Shown: positions 23,744 to 33,395, numbered from the stretch's first letter. The stretch: 58,254 nucleotides of DNA from an uncultured Collinsella sp. (GCA_958412345.1 CATYSO010000015.1:1-58254); one strand, 5' to 3'. A program made the numbers and translations. Notes: generated from the letters alone by a model not told the origin.

Positions 23744-24661
23744 GTGAAGAGCAAAGACGACATCTACAGGGCATTCCTCAATGCAATCGACGAGGATCTC
23801 CGCGACATGTGCGAAATGAACGGGAAGGCGGAGCGGCCACTTCCTTGTCCGTACTGCGGCGAGAAGAACGTTGAGCGCTTGGCCAAGACGCTCGTTGGCG
23901 TGCTGGAAGAGTGCTCGCCCGATATCCCCGGGTTTGTGCCCGAGCAGTATCGAGCCGACGTACACGAGGCCCGCGAACTTTTGACTGCCGCGACACTCGC
24001 GTTGCTGCCGCTGTATTTCCCTCCGCGCGATAGTCACATAGAAAGCGTGGCGACTGTAGTGAGCATGTTTACGCATGGACGCAAAGCGGATTACAAATCG
24101 GCCGGCGTTCTCTTATTTGAGGAGGTTACTACAGGGATGAAGTACAGCACCAGGAAGCATGCCTATGTCCCGTCTTCCTTCGTACGCCATATCGATAGCA
24201 AAAAGCCATATGACCGGCTGCATCGCGATGGGTCGCGTGGCTTTACGGCGGACGAAGACGATGCCGTCATGTTTTATAAGCGCTATCTCAAGGTGCAGCG
24301 ATGCGTGTTCGATGCGAGTCCGCGTTTCAACTTTGAGCTATGCGTCAAACGGCCGTTCGAGGCGATTTCGGACGAACGACACACTTTCTATTGCATGGAG
24401 GAAAAGATGGAAATCGATTTGGCAACTAAGGTACAGAAGCTTCAGGACCGCTATACCCTCAACCGCGCTCAGGCGAAAGGGTATGACCTGCTCGACAAGC
24501 TGATGATTAATGCACTGCTTGCGTACTTGCGCGATGAAACAGCCTCAGTCGCTGCGCGCGAGAGCTATTTGCCGCAGACCGAGCGTCTGATCGATGGCGC
24601 GGTCAAGTTATCTCATACGACGAGCTCCAAGGAAGGCGTAGACGTCAATCGCATTGCCTAG
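23744..24661 (+). CDS. Zinc-ribbon protein of unknown function
   Basis: 305 aa, not recognised. It contains a CPYCGEKN knuckle (residues 35-42) with another Cys near 57, but a second CxxC is missing, so the zinc site is incomplete or finishes elsewhere. The remainder is mixed alpha/beta and helical, with charged C-terminal helices (MEIDLATKVQKLQDRYTLNR). The GTG start follows AAGGAAGG. The VirD4-like gene starts 37 nt after it, so they probably share a transcript. A link to conjugation or plasmid maintenance is only inferred from that. Confidence 0.7.
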   Translation: MKSKDDIYRAFLNAIDEDLRDMCEMNGKAERPLPCPYCGEKNVERLAKTLVGVLEECSPDIPGFVPEQYRADVHEARELLTAATLALLPLYFPPRDSHIESVATVVSMFTHGRKADYKSAGVLLFEEVTTGMKYSTRKHAYVPSSFVRHIDSKKPYDRLHRDGSRGFTADEDDAVMFYKRYLKVQRCVFDASPRFNFELCVKRPFEAISDERHTFYCMEEKMEIDLATKVQKLQDRYTLNRAQAKGYDLLDKLMINALLAYLRDETASVAARESYLPQTERLIDGAVKLSHTTSSKEGVDVNRIA

Positions 24662-24698
24662 CAACCACCAACACCACGCAGAAGAAAGGAGCCATGCC

Positions 24699-26183
24699 AT
24701 GTCAGTCATCAAGATGTACGGCTACGAGGCCGCGCAGCAAACGGAGTATCAGGCCAAGAAATGGGCGACCAAGGAGGAGATGCAGGCGCTGTCGTCCGGC
24801 GATGAGCAGCGCGATGTGATCTTGGCTAAGGGTGCCACGGTGGCGTTCTACGAGGACGACAAGCATTGGGAGACAAGCGTGTCCAACAATGTTTTTGCCT
24901 TTGGCGGCACCGGTAGCGGCAAAACGGCGAGTTTTGTTTTGCCCAACCTGCTCAACCACCACGAGTGCTGCTATGTGGTCACAGACACCAAGGGCGAGCT
25001 GCTGCGCCGCACAGGTGAGGGCTTTAAACAGGACGGGTACGAGGTGACGGTTCTCGACACCATCAATCCCGAACGGTCGGCCGGATACGACCCCCTGCGC
25101 TATGTGATGGATGTCGAGGATATCCCCTCCACGGTGGCGGCAATCATGGATAGCATTAACCCCGATAACCGTAGCTTTAGGGACGATCCGTTCTGGGATA
25201 ACGCGAGCGACCTACTGCTTCGAGCGATTGTTGGAATCCTGTTCCTCCTGGAGAGCCTTGCCGGCACCCTTGCGCCGGGCGAGGACCCCAATGCTCCGCG
25301 CCAGTATCTTAAGATGAACAACGTCTTTAAGCTGGCCGCACTCATCAAAGTCACGGGAGATGGCGAGGGGCGATTCCCGTTGGACCACCTTGTGGAGGAG
25401 GTGGAGTCCAGGGAGTTCCTCGATAAGTATGGGGCGGTGAGCGCGGACCTGTACGGCGTTGAGCAGTATCGCGATTTTCGCGGGGCGGCCGATAGGACGC
25501 TTAAGAGCATCCTGATTACGCTCAATGCAACCATCTCGCGGCTTAAGACGCCCCAGCTCATGCGCGTTTTTGAGAATGACGAGATGCGTCTTGATCGTAT
25601 TGACGAGGGCAAACGCGTGATCGATCTTAAGGTGAGCGATAACGACTCGACCAACGCGTGGCTTGCGAACGTTGCTCTTAAGCAGCTGTTTAACCTTGCC
25701 CAGCGCCGCGCCGACGCCAGTCCCACCGGTCGCTTGCGCCGCCGCGTGCAGTTTGTGCTCGATGAGTTTCCCAATGTGGGACGCATCCCCGATTTTGAGC
25801 GCAGCATCGCGACGGTGCGCAGCCGCGGCATTGGCTTTTTGATGTGCGCGCAATCGTTGGGCCAGCTCGATGGCGTGTACGGCAAATCCGCCGCGCGCAC
25901 TATCCTGGATAACTGCGACAGCGTGGTCTATATGGGCGGCGGCAGCAACATCGAGACGCAGCGCTATATAAGCGATCTGTGCGGCGAATCGGTTTTGGGC
26001 ACCAACTATGTGGGTGCCGAGCGCACGGCCGTAGACGCTCGCGGCTACGTAATGACCCCGGGAGAGGTGGGGCTCATGCCGCGCACCGACTGCCTGGTCA
26101 AAGTGACCGGCATGCGCCCCTTCCGCGCCAAGAAGTACTTTTGCAAAGACCATCCCAACGCGGCCAAGTGGCTGAGGGATTAG
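24699..26183 (+). CDS. VirD4/TraG-like type IV coupling ATPase
   Basis: 494 aa. Coupling proteins bring DNA to a type IV secretion channel. Walker A is FAFGGTGSGKTASFVLPNLL (Lys near residue 74); the box DTKGELLRRTGEGF, Walker B VQFVLDEFPNVGRIPDFE, and SRGIGFLMCAQSLGQL are characteristic of the TraG/VirD4 group. No N-terminal membrane helices are visible, so it is a soluble-form VirD4-like protein. No relaxase, VirB4 or other transfer gene is in the window, so it is an orphan or a relic. GAAAGGA precedes the ATG at 24699. Confidence 0.85.
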   Translation: MSVIKMYGYEAAQQTEYQAKKWATKEEMQALSSGDEQRDVILAKGATVAFYEDDKHWETSVSNNVFAFGGTGSGKTASFVLPNLLNHHECCYVVTDTKGELLRRTGEGFKQDGYEVTVLDTINPERSAGYDPLRYVMDVEDIPSTVAAIMDSINPDNRSFRDDPFWDNASDLLLRAIVGILFLLESLAGTLAPGEDPNAPRQYLKMNNVFKLAALIKVTGDGEGRFPLDHLVEEVESREFLDKYGAVSADLYGVEQYRDFRGAADRTLKSILITLNATISRLKTPQLMRVFENDEMRLDRIDEGKRVIDLKVSDNDSTNAWLANVALKQLFNLAQRRADASPTGRLRRRVQFVLDEFPNVGRIPDFERSIATVRSRGIGFLMCAQSLGQLDGVYGKSAARTILDNCDSVVYMGGGSNIETQRYISDLCGESVLGTNYVGAERTAVDARGYVMTPGEVGLMPRTDCLVKVTGMRPFRAKKYFCKDHPNAAKWLRD

Positions 26184-26217
26184 CCCTAGCAGCTTCGCGC
26201 GTTCTGTCCTGTATTTT

Positions 26218-26254
26218 GGCCGCACGGCCTCTGCTTGCCATGAGCCGTGCGGCC
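26218..26254. terminator. 11-bp perfect hairpin between virD4-like gene and clpP
   Basis: GGCCGCACGGC (26218-26228) pairs with GCCGTGCGGCC (26244-26254) across a 15-nt loop. There is no downstream T-tract; a T-run (TTTT) lies just before it. It may end virD4 transcription or be a processing structure. Confidence 0.5.
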
Positions 26255-26292
26255 AGCTCCCCTTATCCATCCCATCTGGAAAGGAATTGACC

Positions 26293-26895
26293 ATGTCCGT
26301 TATGTACCGTGAACCCAGCATCATCAAGAAGTCCAAGGACGGCCGCGTTGCCGCCGTCGATATGGCAAGCGAGCTGCTCAACAGCCGCGTGCTGCTGCTG
26401 GAGGGCGAGGTCAACGATGTGACCTGCAACGGCCTTATTAAGTCCATGCTGGTGCTGGAACATCAAAGCGCAACCGAGCCCATCACCCTTATCATCAATA
26501 GCCCGGGCGGCAGCGTTACGGCGGGGCTGGCGCTCATCGACACCATGCAGTCGCTCGACTGCCCCGTGATCACGGTGGGTGAGGGCGTCGTGGCCTCGAT
26601 GGCCGCGGTGATCCTGGCCTGCGGCGACCGCCGCCAGGTGTACCGCCACACGCAGGTGCTCATCCACCAGCTGATGGGTGGCACGGGCATGGCGCAGCAG
26701 ACCGATATCGAGATCGCGGCCCAGCACACGGCAGCCATGCGCGCCGAGCTGGACGAGCTGCTGGCCGAGCACGGCAGCCTGAGTGCCCAAGAGTTCCACG
26801 AGCTCACCGAGCGCGACTGCTGGTGCAACGCCAAGCGTGCCTTGGAGTTGGGCCTGGTTGACGAGGTGATTGCGCCCAGCAAGAAGGTGCTCTAG
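26293..26895 (+). CDS. ClpP-family serine protease paralogue
   Basis: 200 aa. ClpP fold with the oxyanion segment INSPGGSVTAGLALIDTMQS, the nucleophile Ser in GEGVVASMAAVILACG, the catalytic His in VLIHQLMGG, and the Asp region ERDCWCNAKRALELGLVDEV. All three catalytic residues appear present, so it is probably active with Clp ATPases or as a partner ring of a main ClpP. The sequence around Ser (VVASMA) differs from the usual GxASM/GxCAS forms. The ATG at 26293 follows AAAGGA. Its place inside an accessory region next to a VirD4-like gene is unusual for a core protease. Confidence 0.88.
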   Translation: MSVMYREPSIIKKSKDGRVAAVDMASELLNSRVLLLEGEVNDVTCNGLIKSMLVLEHQSATEPITLIINSPGGSVTAGLALIDTMQSLDCPVITVGEGVVASMAAVILACGDRRQVYRHTQVLIHQLMGGTGMAQQTDIEIAAQHTAAMRAELDELLAEHGSLSAQEFHELTERDCWCNAKRALELGLVDEVIAPSKKVL

Positions 26896-26969
26896 CGGGG
26901 CGCCTGCCTTACAAGTACGTTGAACAGGGCGAATGATCGCGTAGTTTTACAGCCAGAAAGAGGTTGAAC

Positions 26970-27767
26970 ATGAGCAGGATTTGGGACGTCGATGGTATTG
27001 AGTGGGAAGATCTGCCTACCGTGAGCGACCTGCTGTGCGCTGCGGACACAAAGATTCTGGCGCGCGAGGTCGCCCTGCGATACGGCGGCAAACCGGACGA
27101 TCGCGGCCATGGCGATGGCGAGCGCAGCCTAAAGCGCGTCCGACGCAAGATCAAAAAGCTGCGGAAGATCGACCCCGAGCCCAGCGACAAGATTGTCCTG
27201 TTGCCCAAGCATGTTATCAATCGTCGCGATGCGGGCCGCGGCTTTGGCTATTACGACGTAGAGCCGTACGCCTTTACGCGCGGTGGCGCGCAAAGGCTGG
27301 GAGAGGACACGTGTGCCGAAGCGTATCCGTGGGAACTGTTCCTGCTCAATGAGGAGCCTTCAAGCGTCGTTCTGGGCTATCGCGTATGGCTCGGCGGCGA
27401 ATGGGACCTGTGCGAGCGCTATCGTTTTTTGGCTGTGGTGTGCGCCAGCGCGCTGAATCGCATCCGAGAGCAAAAGGAGTTGCGCAAGTGCCTTGATGAG
27501 GACGATGCAGCCCGCGATATGGACGAGGACGAGGCGATCGATGGCGTTCGCTACGGCGTGCTGTATCCCGAGGAAGTAATCAACGCAAAGATTGGCGGCT
27601 ATTGGGATACGAGTTTGGGACTCGATCTGCCCTGGAAGGATGAGCATTTCGAGACCTGCGTACGAATCGACAGGGCAATCGATGACCTGTTTGCTGAGGA
27701 AACGAAGCACAATGCCGGGGAGCTCGGAAGGAAGCTTGGGCGTGGGTATGAGGAGCGCGAGGAGTAA
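26970..27767 (+). CDS. Hypothetical protein, 265 aa
   Basis: Not recognised. It is soluble and highly charged, with no signal peptide. It has a basic helix (SLKRVRRKIKKLRKIDPE, about 52-69), a central beta-rich part (VVLGYRVWLGGEWDLCERYR), and an acidic helix (KCLDEDDAARDMDEDEAI). ATG 26970 follows AAGAGG; a TTG two codons earlier is less likely. It lies 74 bp after clpP in the same direction and could share its transcript. No function can be proposed from motifs. Confidence 0.65.
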   Translation: MSRIWDVDGIEWEDLPTVSDLLCAADTKILAREVALRYGGKPDDRGHGDGERSLKRVRRKIKKLRKIDPEPSDKIVLLPKHVINRRDAGRGFGYYDVEPYAFTRGGAQRLGEDTCAEAYPWELFLLNEEPSSVVLGYRVWLGGEWDLCERYRFLAVVCASALNRIREQKELRKCLDEDDAARDMDEDEAIDGVRYGVLYPEEVINAKIGGYWDTSLGLDLPWKDEHFETCVRIDRAIDDLFAEETKHNAGELGRKLGRGYEEREE

Positions 27768-27890
27768 TTAGACGAGGATCTTACCGAATGGGGTGTCCGC
27801 GCGAATGGATGTCGACTGACCGCAAAAATCTGTCCGGACGAAATGATAGAACGATAACGTAAATGGAATTTGAACTTCAAGGAGTTAACA

Positions 27891-28319
27891 ATGGGAATCA
27901 CCTATAAGGAGCTATTTCATGAAAAAGACCGGGTCTATGGTTTTGGCCCTGCCGGCTTCTTTATTAGAAGATTTAAAAAGAGCGACTACAGTGAGGCTGA
28001 ATTGCTCGATTTGATTTCGGGAACGGACTTCTCTCTCGGTGAGGCCGGCGAGGACATTAGCCTGGAAAAGAAATGCAAGATAGTTGAACGGTCGGTTGCC
28101 GAGACGCATTATACGAGCTGGGCGCTCAGTCTGATTGGCATGATTATCTCTCTTGCAGTCGGAGCGTATTTGTCTTCGTTGCCAGTCGGGATTGCGGCGG
28201 CTTTTCTGGCCACATTTCTGGTTGTCCTGGGAATATACGGGTGGTTTCGGTTTTGTTTTGAGCGGGATAGAACCGTACTGTTGTGTGCATTAGAACATAT
28301 AAAACATCTTCAACCATAG
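27891..28319 (+). CDS. Small two-helix membrane protein
   Basis: 142 aa. A soluble N-terminal part of about 75 residues is followed by two membrane helices (WALSLIGMIISLAVGAYL and VGIAAAFLATFLVVLGIYGW) and a short basic/aromatic tail. AAGGAG sits 7 nt upstream of ATG 27891. The GC content is clearly lower than in the his region. The family is not recognised. In defence islands such small membrane proteins are sometimes effectors, but nothing in the sequence itself shows this. Confidence 0.65.
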   Translation: MGITYKELFHEKDRVYGFGPAGFFIRRFKKSDYSEAELLDLISGTDFSLGEAGEDISLEKKCKIVERSVAETHYTSWALSLIGMIISLAVGAYLSSLPVGIAAAFLATFLVVLGIYGWFRFCFERDRTVLLCALEHIKHLQP

Positions 28320-28921
28320 CTGCATAAGATTGAAAGACGGGGCTAAGGAGCGTGTGATGCCGCCCTAAGTTAGGGGGCATCACACGTTGCGGATGAGGAC
28401 AACGTCTCTGTCTAAAGTATCCTCCATATATGTATAAGAGTGTGGCGGTATATGACGCTGTGCGTCTGTAATCGATTGCCGGCAGCGCGGTGCGGTGTTA
28501 GTCGGTAAGGGCGAGCCTATCAGCTTTTCTTCAGCTTACCTAGGCCTACGAGTTTCGGCGAATGTGGGCTAAAGGCATCGCTCCCGTTCAGCCCGTTGAC
28601 TGTGCTGCAAGCTAGGCTTAAAGGCTCTTCGCTATCCTTGATGAGTTACATGTTAAGGACATAATAAAAAACGGTGTCTTGGTCACTACCGTTGCGCTCG
28701 TAACGACACGCATGATTGGGGGCTATCGACTCTGGCTGAGATGCGCAGGACGTGAGTGCGGGTGGTGCGGCCCACGGTTGGTTGCAATGACAGTGGCCGC
28801 CGTGCGGAGATGAGAAGCGGATTTCTAGAAATAAGACGAATTAAATAGCTCTGCTTTTTTGAATGGTAAAGTTTAGTGTTTGTAGATTGTTGCTATTACT
28901 GATCGAAATGAGATAGACATC
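28320..28921. other. 600-bp non-coding stretch with one strong hairpin
   Basis: A stem at 28351-28386 (CGTGTGATGCC outer arm, inner CCCTAA/TTAGGG) can end transcription of the membrane-protein gene. The remainder, 28387-28921, contains no credible ORF on either strand and has mixed base composition. Promoter elements for the methylase gene are expected near 28855-28905 (TTGAAT at 28858, TATTAC near 28893), but none is convincing. I see no tRNA or repeat. Confidence 0.5.
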
Positions 28922-30145
28922 GTGGAGACTCGTCAGATAAAGCCTTATCGCATCGCCTCTCTCTTTGCGGGATGCGGTGGTCTTGACCTCGGTTTCGCCG
29001 GAGGGTTCGATTTTCAAGGCAAACATTTTGATCGTTTGCCCACCGAAGTTGTCTACGCCAATGATTTCGATCGCGATGCTGTGACCTGCTTCAATGAGAA
29101 CATTCCGAATTACGATGCTGCTGCTAATTGTATCGAGAAGGATATTCGTCAGGTTGAGCTTGATGAAATACCGGATTACGATATTCTTCTTGCTGGCTTC
29201 CCTTGCCAGCCCTTTTCCAATGCCGGACTTCGTGGTGGCGTAAACGATAAATACAACCGTGGAACCCTTTTTGAGGAATGCGAGCGCATTCTAAAGGGAA
29301 AAATTGATGCTGGCAAGAAGCCCAGAGCATTCGTCTTTGAGAATGTGCGCGGAATCATGTCCTCTAAGATGGATGATGGAACTCCCGTCATCGCTGAGAT
29401 TGAGAGCCGCATGAGGGCCCTTGGCTACAACGTTTGCCACCAGCTTGTGAAGGCGAGTAATTATGGTGTGCCCCAGAACAGATTTCGACTCTTGATTGTC
29501 GGCATAGACAGCTCTCTGAACAAAACGTTTGATTTCGATGAGATGGATTGCGTTGTCAACTCGGAGCAGCTGCCTTCCGTTTCTGCGGGGCGGCCCGAAA
29601 AGCTGCTTCTGGGGTTCATCCTTCAAAATCCCTCGGTTGAACACGAAAACGGGGAGTTCTGGCCGTACACCGATGCCACGCAGGCCATGATTGAGCAAAT
29701 CGGCCCCTGTGCTCATGGCGATATGGCTTTTAAGTATTTTACTGAAGACATGACCATCAGCGATCTTCCCGAGGTGGTCTTTGAGGGCCGATCGTGGAAG
29801 GATATTCCCTACGAACTTCTTAAGCCCAGATTTAAGAAGATTGCCGATGACCCGAAGCGTTACCATGCCCCCAAGTTCTTCCGTAGGTTTGCTTTTGGCG
29901 AGATAAACGGTACGATTACCGCTTCTGCGCAGCCGGAGAATTGTGGCATCACGCACCCCGTTGAGAACCGCCGCTATACAGTTGGCGAGATTGCGCGAAT
30001 CCAGTCCTTCCCGGATTCCTATGATTTCAGCAAGATTCCCTTGCAGTCGCGCTATAAGGTTATCGGCAATGCTGTGCCGCCAGTGCTTGGCTGGGTCATT
30101 GCCAAAGCCCTGACGAACAAGCTCCTGGAGGCTAACGGTGAGTAA
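28922..30145 (+). CDS. DNA cytosine-5 methyltransferase
   Basis: 407 aa type II 5mC methylase. Motifs are in canonical order: I SLFAGCGGLDLGFAGG (residues 13-28), IV with catalytic Cys95 in LLAGFPCQPFSNAG, VI FVFENVRG, VIII GVPQNRFRLLIVG, IX/X YTVGEIARIQSFPDSYDF and YKVIGNAVPPVLG. The variable target-recognition region lies between about 210 and 330. The start is GTG 28922. It overlaps the McrB-like gene by 8 nt and forms a three-gene restriction-modification operon. It protects host DNA from the downstream nuclease; the target sequence is not predictable by eye. Confidence 0.95.
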   Translation: METRQIKPYRIASLFAGCGGLDLGFAGGFDFQGKHFDRLPTEVVYANDFDRDAVTCFNENIPNYDAAANCIEKDIRQVELDEIPDYDILLAGFPCQPFSNAGLRGGVNDKYNRGTLFEECERILKGKIDAGKKPRAFVFENVRGIMSSKMDDGTPVIAEIESRMRALGYNVCHQLVKASNYGVPQNRFRLLIVGIDSSLNKTFDFDEMDCVVNSEQLPSVSAGRPEKLLLGFILQNPSVEHENGEFWPYTDATQAMIEQIGPCAHGDMAFKYFTEDMTISDLPEVVFEGRSWKDIPYELLKPRFKKIADDPKRYHAPKFFRRFAFGEINGTITASAQPENCGITHPVENRRYTVGEIARIQSFPDSYDFSKIPLQSRYKVIGNAVPPVLGWVIAKALTNKLLEANGE

Positions 30146-31940
30146 ATACTTCTCAACCAATACAATTATGGCAGCGTTTTCCCTGTTAAATAAGAAAGAG
30201 ATAACTAAGGGGAATTTTAGCGCGCTGCAATATATGTTCGCCTTGGACAGCTTTGTTCACGAGTATCACAGGGACTGTGATACCGGTTCCGATCGGGATG
30301 CATTTGTTTCTCGCGCCCATAAAGTTGGCAGACTTGAAGACGGAGAAAGCCCTGACCACATTGATTGCTTTACCGGCGAAAAGCCGAAAAAAACCAAAGA
30401 TATTGATCGGATTCGTTCAAATTTTATTAAAGGAGTTGTTCTGCGAGCCGAGCGGGCATCCCGCGATGACCCCGAGCGTTACCCCAAAGGAAAAAAATAC
30501 CTCTTCGATATTGCCGAGAAGATGCTCCTGGTCGATTCAATTTGCTATGAGCATCTGGGCGCCTATCTTCCATCAAAGGAGATGAAGACGGCGTTTGCCG
30601 TGTGGGTTGAACGTAACTCCCCCTTCAAAGATGAGTCTTCTTTTGCGGAGGCCCTTAAGGACGCTCTTGGCCAAAACTACACCGCCGATTTGATAGACGC
30701 TCTCTGGAAAGACGGCGCGCCGTCCCCAGATGATATTGGCCTTGACGATGATGTTTTTTCAAATGTGAAGCCGTGCATTGATTGGGCGACGATTGAGGAG
30801 CGCTTTGCAACGGGCGAACCGAACAGCGCACATTCCGAACCAGACAGGGTGAATCTAGCAAGAAGCAGCCCGGAACAACTCAAAAAAGTGGCGGGCTTGC
30901 CTCGCAATTTGATTTACTTCGGTGCTCCTGGTACAGGAAAGTCCTATCAACTGAACGAGCTCGCCAGGGATAGCTTTGCCAAGAAAAACATTCGTCGAGT
31001 GACGTTCTATCCCGACTACACGTACTCGCAGTTCGTGGGGTGTTTTAAGCCCTATAGTGAGCCTGGCAATAAGGAGATATCCTACGAGTTCGTTGAGGGT
31101 CCATTCCTGAAGACTTACCTCGAGGCCATAGCACACCCCTACGACAACTTCGTCCTGGTGATTGAAGAAATCAACCGTGCGAACCCCGCTGCTGTCTTCG
31201 GTGATGTGTTTCAACTGCTTGATCGCGACACGAGCGGGAACAGTGTTTTCCCAGTTGCCGCGCCAAAGGAGATGGCTGGCTGCATCGGCAGGTATCTTAA
31301 TGCGCTCAAAGACGATACCGATGTTCGAGATGCTATCGAGAGGTATTACGACCCCGATTTGGACTTCGATGATTTTAGCGAGATGGCCTGCGAGGATCTT
31401 TCCCTGCCGTCCAATATGTACATCTGGGCGACCATGAACAGCGCCGACCAAGGGGTGTTTCCGATGGACACCGCATTTAAGCGGCGTTGGAGCTTCAAGT
31501 ACATTGACATCGATGATGGGGCCGATAAACGTCTCGAAGACAGGGGGAAGATATCCGAGATAGAGGTGTCGATTTCGATAAACGGCATCAACAAAACAAT
31601 CGTTTGGGATAAGCTGCGCCGCAAGATCAACGGGCTTATGAAGGACCTCAGGATCAATGAGGACAAGTTCTTGGGTCCCTTCTTCATCTCGCCCAATGAC
31701 CTCAACGATCGATTTGGCGATGTGTTCAAAGATAAGGTTCTTCTCTATCTATATGAGGACATCGGGAAGTTGAAGCGTGGGCGGCTCTTCAGGGATGAGA
31801 CAGCGACCTATTTCGAACTGTGTAAGCAGTTTGAGAATGATGGAGTTGCCATTTTCAAGGGCATCGAGCTCGCCGATGTTGCTGTTGCCAAGACATCGAA
31901 GGACGATGCTGCCGAATCTGAAGAAGAGACTGAGGGATAG
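30138..31940 (+). CDS. McrB-like AAA+ restriction subunit (LlaJI R1 type)
   Basis: 600 aa. The N-terminal part (1-245) has no familiar motif and probably handles DNA or partner contacts. The AAA+ module has Walker A YFGAPGTGKSYQLN (Lys268), Walker B FVLVIEEINRANPAAVFGD (Glu343-Glu344), and the sensor/arginine-finger block TMNSADQGVFPMDTAFKRRW, which is diagnostic for the McrB family. Such subunits hydrolyse GTP or ATP to drive translocation by the nuclease partner. The GTG start lies inside the methylase end. The Glu-rich tail is short. The LlaJI-like nuclease starts 3 nt after the stop. Confidence 0.88.
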   Translation: MSKYFSTNTIMAAFSLLNKKEITKGNFSALQYMFALDSFVHEYHRDCDTGSDRDAFVSRAHKVGRLEDGESPDHIDCFTGEKPKKTKDIDRIRSNFIKGVVLRAERASRDDPERYPKGKKYLFDIAEKMLLVDSICYEHLGAYLPSKEMKTAFAVWVERNSPFKDESSFAEALKDALGQNYTADLIDALWKDGAPSPDDIGLDDDVFSNVKPCIDWATIEERFATGEPNSAHSEPDRVNLARSSPEQLKKVAGLPRNLIYFGAPGTGKSYQLNELARDSFAKKNIRRVTFYPDYTYSQFVGCFKPYSEPGNKEISYEFVEGPFLKTYLEAIAHPYDNFVLVIEEINRANPAAVFGDVFQLLDRDTSGNSVFPVAAPKEMAGCIGRYLNALKDDTDVRDAIERYYDPDLDFDDFSEMACEDLSLPSNMYIWATMNSADQGVFPMDTAFKRRWSFKYIDIDDGADKRLEDRGKISEIEVSISINGINKTIVWDKLRRKINGLMKDLRINEDKFLGPFFISPNDLNDRFGDVFKDKVLLYLYEDIGKLKRGRLFRDETATYFELCKQFENDGVAIFKGIELADVAVAKTSKDDAAESEEETEG

Positions 31941-31943
31941 GCC

Positions 31944-33395
31944 GTGAAACCGGTGATGGTCCGCGAGCTGAGGCCCTTTTCTCTCGCTTGGCTTGCCGAC
32001 GAGCTGGGGTGTACGGTCGAGAGGGCAAAAACCCTCGTTGGCGACATGATGGCGCGCGGTATTGTGCGGTACCGGACGGGAAGGAAAACCGATCCCGAGG
32101 AAGCTGATGTGGAGGGCGCTACTCCCTGTGAGGTCTACCAGTTTCGCTTCGTGGGACTGGTTATGATCGAGGGCGCGGTGATTGTTGCTTACCCCAAGTA
32201 CTTCCATGACCGGACGCCTGTCAATGACGAGCTCGGTTTGATAATGCGAGTTGTCAAGCGTGATGCGGGCATTGCGGTGCTGACGAGCTTGGAAGACGGT
32301 GGCGAGGGTGCTAGCGACAAGCTGCCCGTGATGCTGGCACTGTTGGAGCTGTACAGCGAGTACGGTGAGTACTCGAATTACGTGGAAGGTCGCGAGTTCA
32401 ACGGCAACGGGAGCATTGACTGGAACCGTACGATTGGTGGGCACTTGCCCGTTCTCTCGAACGGGCGACCGATATACATGGAGTACGAGACGCGCAAGAC
32501 GTATCGCGATGGCTCCGACTTCATCACGCGACTGCACCGCGCCGTGCTGACTGAGTGCTCGCGTGAGTTCGGGGAAGCGGGCATCGACAAACTGCTTTCA
32601 CTTGATGAGGTGTGCCTTTCGGATGAAGACATCGAGGCTTTCGGCGATGTCGAGACACTGGGGTGGCGTCTGGAGCGCGAGCGCGCGGTCCAGTTCTCGG
32701 ACTGGAAACTCTTAACGCTCGATTTGCTTGAGCGCTACCTGCTGGCGCGCGAGAACGAGGTGCGCAGCGATGAGGTTCAGACGCTGGGGACAACGAGCTT
32801 TTACCACCTGTGGGAAGAGGCTTGTAAAACGGCCCTCGGCGATGCGCTTGGTAGACGGCTGGGCGAGCTCGAGCTTACGCTTGAGGGTAAATGGGCAGCT
32901 GATAGACAGAAAAAGTTGATCGAGATAATTCCGCGGCCCCTGTGGGAGCGCTGGCGCGGCGATGGGTTTGCTGAGCCCGAAGGCACCGACACGCTCATCC
33001 CTGATGCCATTGCCGTTGCGAATGGGCCAGATGGCGAGCGGCTGTTCTGCATCTGCGATGCGAAGTACTACGTGCCGAGCGTAAGTGGCAAGATGGAGCA
33101 CCAGCCGGGGCTGGAGTCGGTGGCCAAGCAGTTCCTGTACCAGAGTGCGTACCGGGGGTTTATCGAGGATTGCGGGTTCGACCGGGTGGTGAACGCGTTT
33201 CTCGTGCCGGGGACCGTTGATGTGCCCGAGCTGATGGCGAGGGTGTCGTTTCCGGGCGTGTTTGCGGAGGAAGAAATGCCACTCGGCAATTACATCAACA
33301 TGCTGATGCTGCCGGCGGGAATCGTGTTCGAGGCGTACCTTCGCGGAGAGGTGCTGAATACTTGTCAGCTACTTGCGGTTGAGGGTGTTTGCTAG
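31944..33395 (+). CDS. LlaJI-family restriction endonuclease subunit
   Basis: 483 aa. An N-terminal winged-helix-like part (PFSLAWLADELGCTVERAK) is followed by the McrC/LlaJI body. A PD-(D/E)xK site is seen at TLIPDAIAV (Asp354) and FCICDAKYYV (Asp372, Lys374). The C-terminal block with KQFLYQSAYRGFIEDCGF and NAFLVPG is typical of this family. It should cut DNA when powered by the McrB-like partner encoded just upstream. The start is GTG 31944. LlaJI-type systems I know carry two methylases; here there is only one, so the recognition site may be palindromic or methylation of one strand may suffice. Confidence 0.85.
   Translation: MKPVMVRELRPFSLAWLADELGCTVERAKTLVGDMMARGIVRYRTGRKTDPEEADVEGATPCEVYQFRFVGLVMIEGAVIVAYPKYFHDRTPVNDELGLIMRVVKRDAGIAVLTSLEDGGEGASDKLPVMLALLELYSEYGEYSNYVEGREFNGNGSIDWNRTIGGHLPVLSNGRPIYMEYETRKTYRDGSDFITRLHRAVLTECSREFGEAGIDKLLSLDEVCLSDEDIEAFGDVETLGWRLERERAVQFSDWKLLTLDLLERYLLARENEVRSDEVQTLGTTSFYHLWEEACKTALGDALGRRLGELELTLEGKWAADRQKKLIEIIPRPLWERWRGDGFAEPEGTDTLIPDAIAVANGPDGERLFCICDAKYYVPSVSGKMEHQPGLESVAKQFLYQSAYRGFIEDCGFDRVVNAFLVPGTVDVPELMARVSFPGVFAEEEMPLGNYINMLMLPAGIVFEAYLRGEVLNTCQLLAVEGVC

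Noticed and set aside
32524..32793. Short minus-strand frames inside the LlaJI-like gene
   Set aside because: No start signals; the plus-strand gene has clear family motifs and operon overlap.
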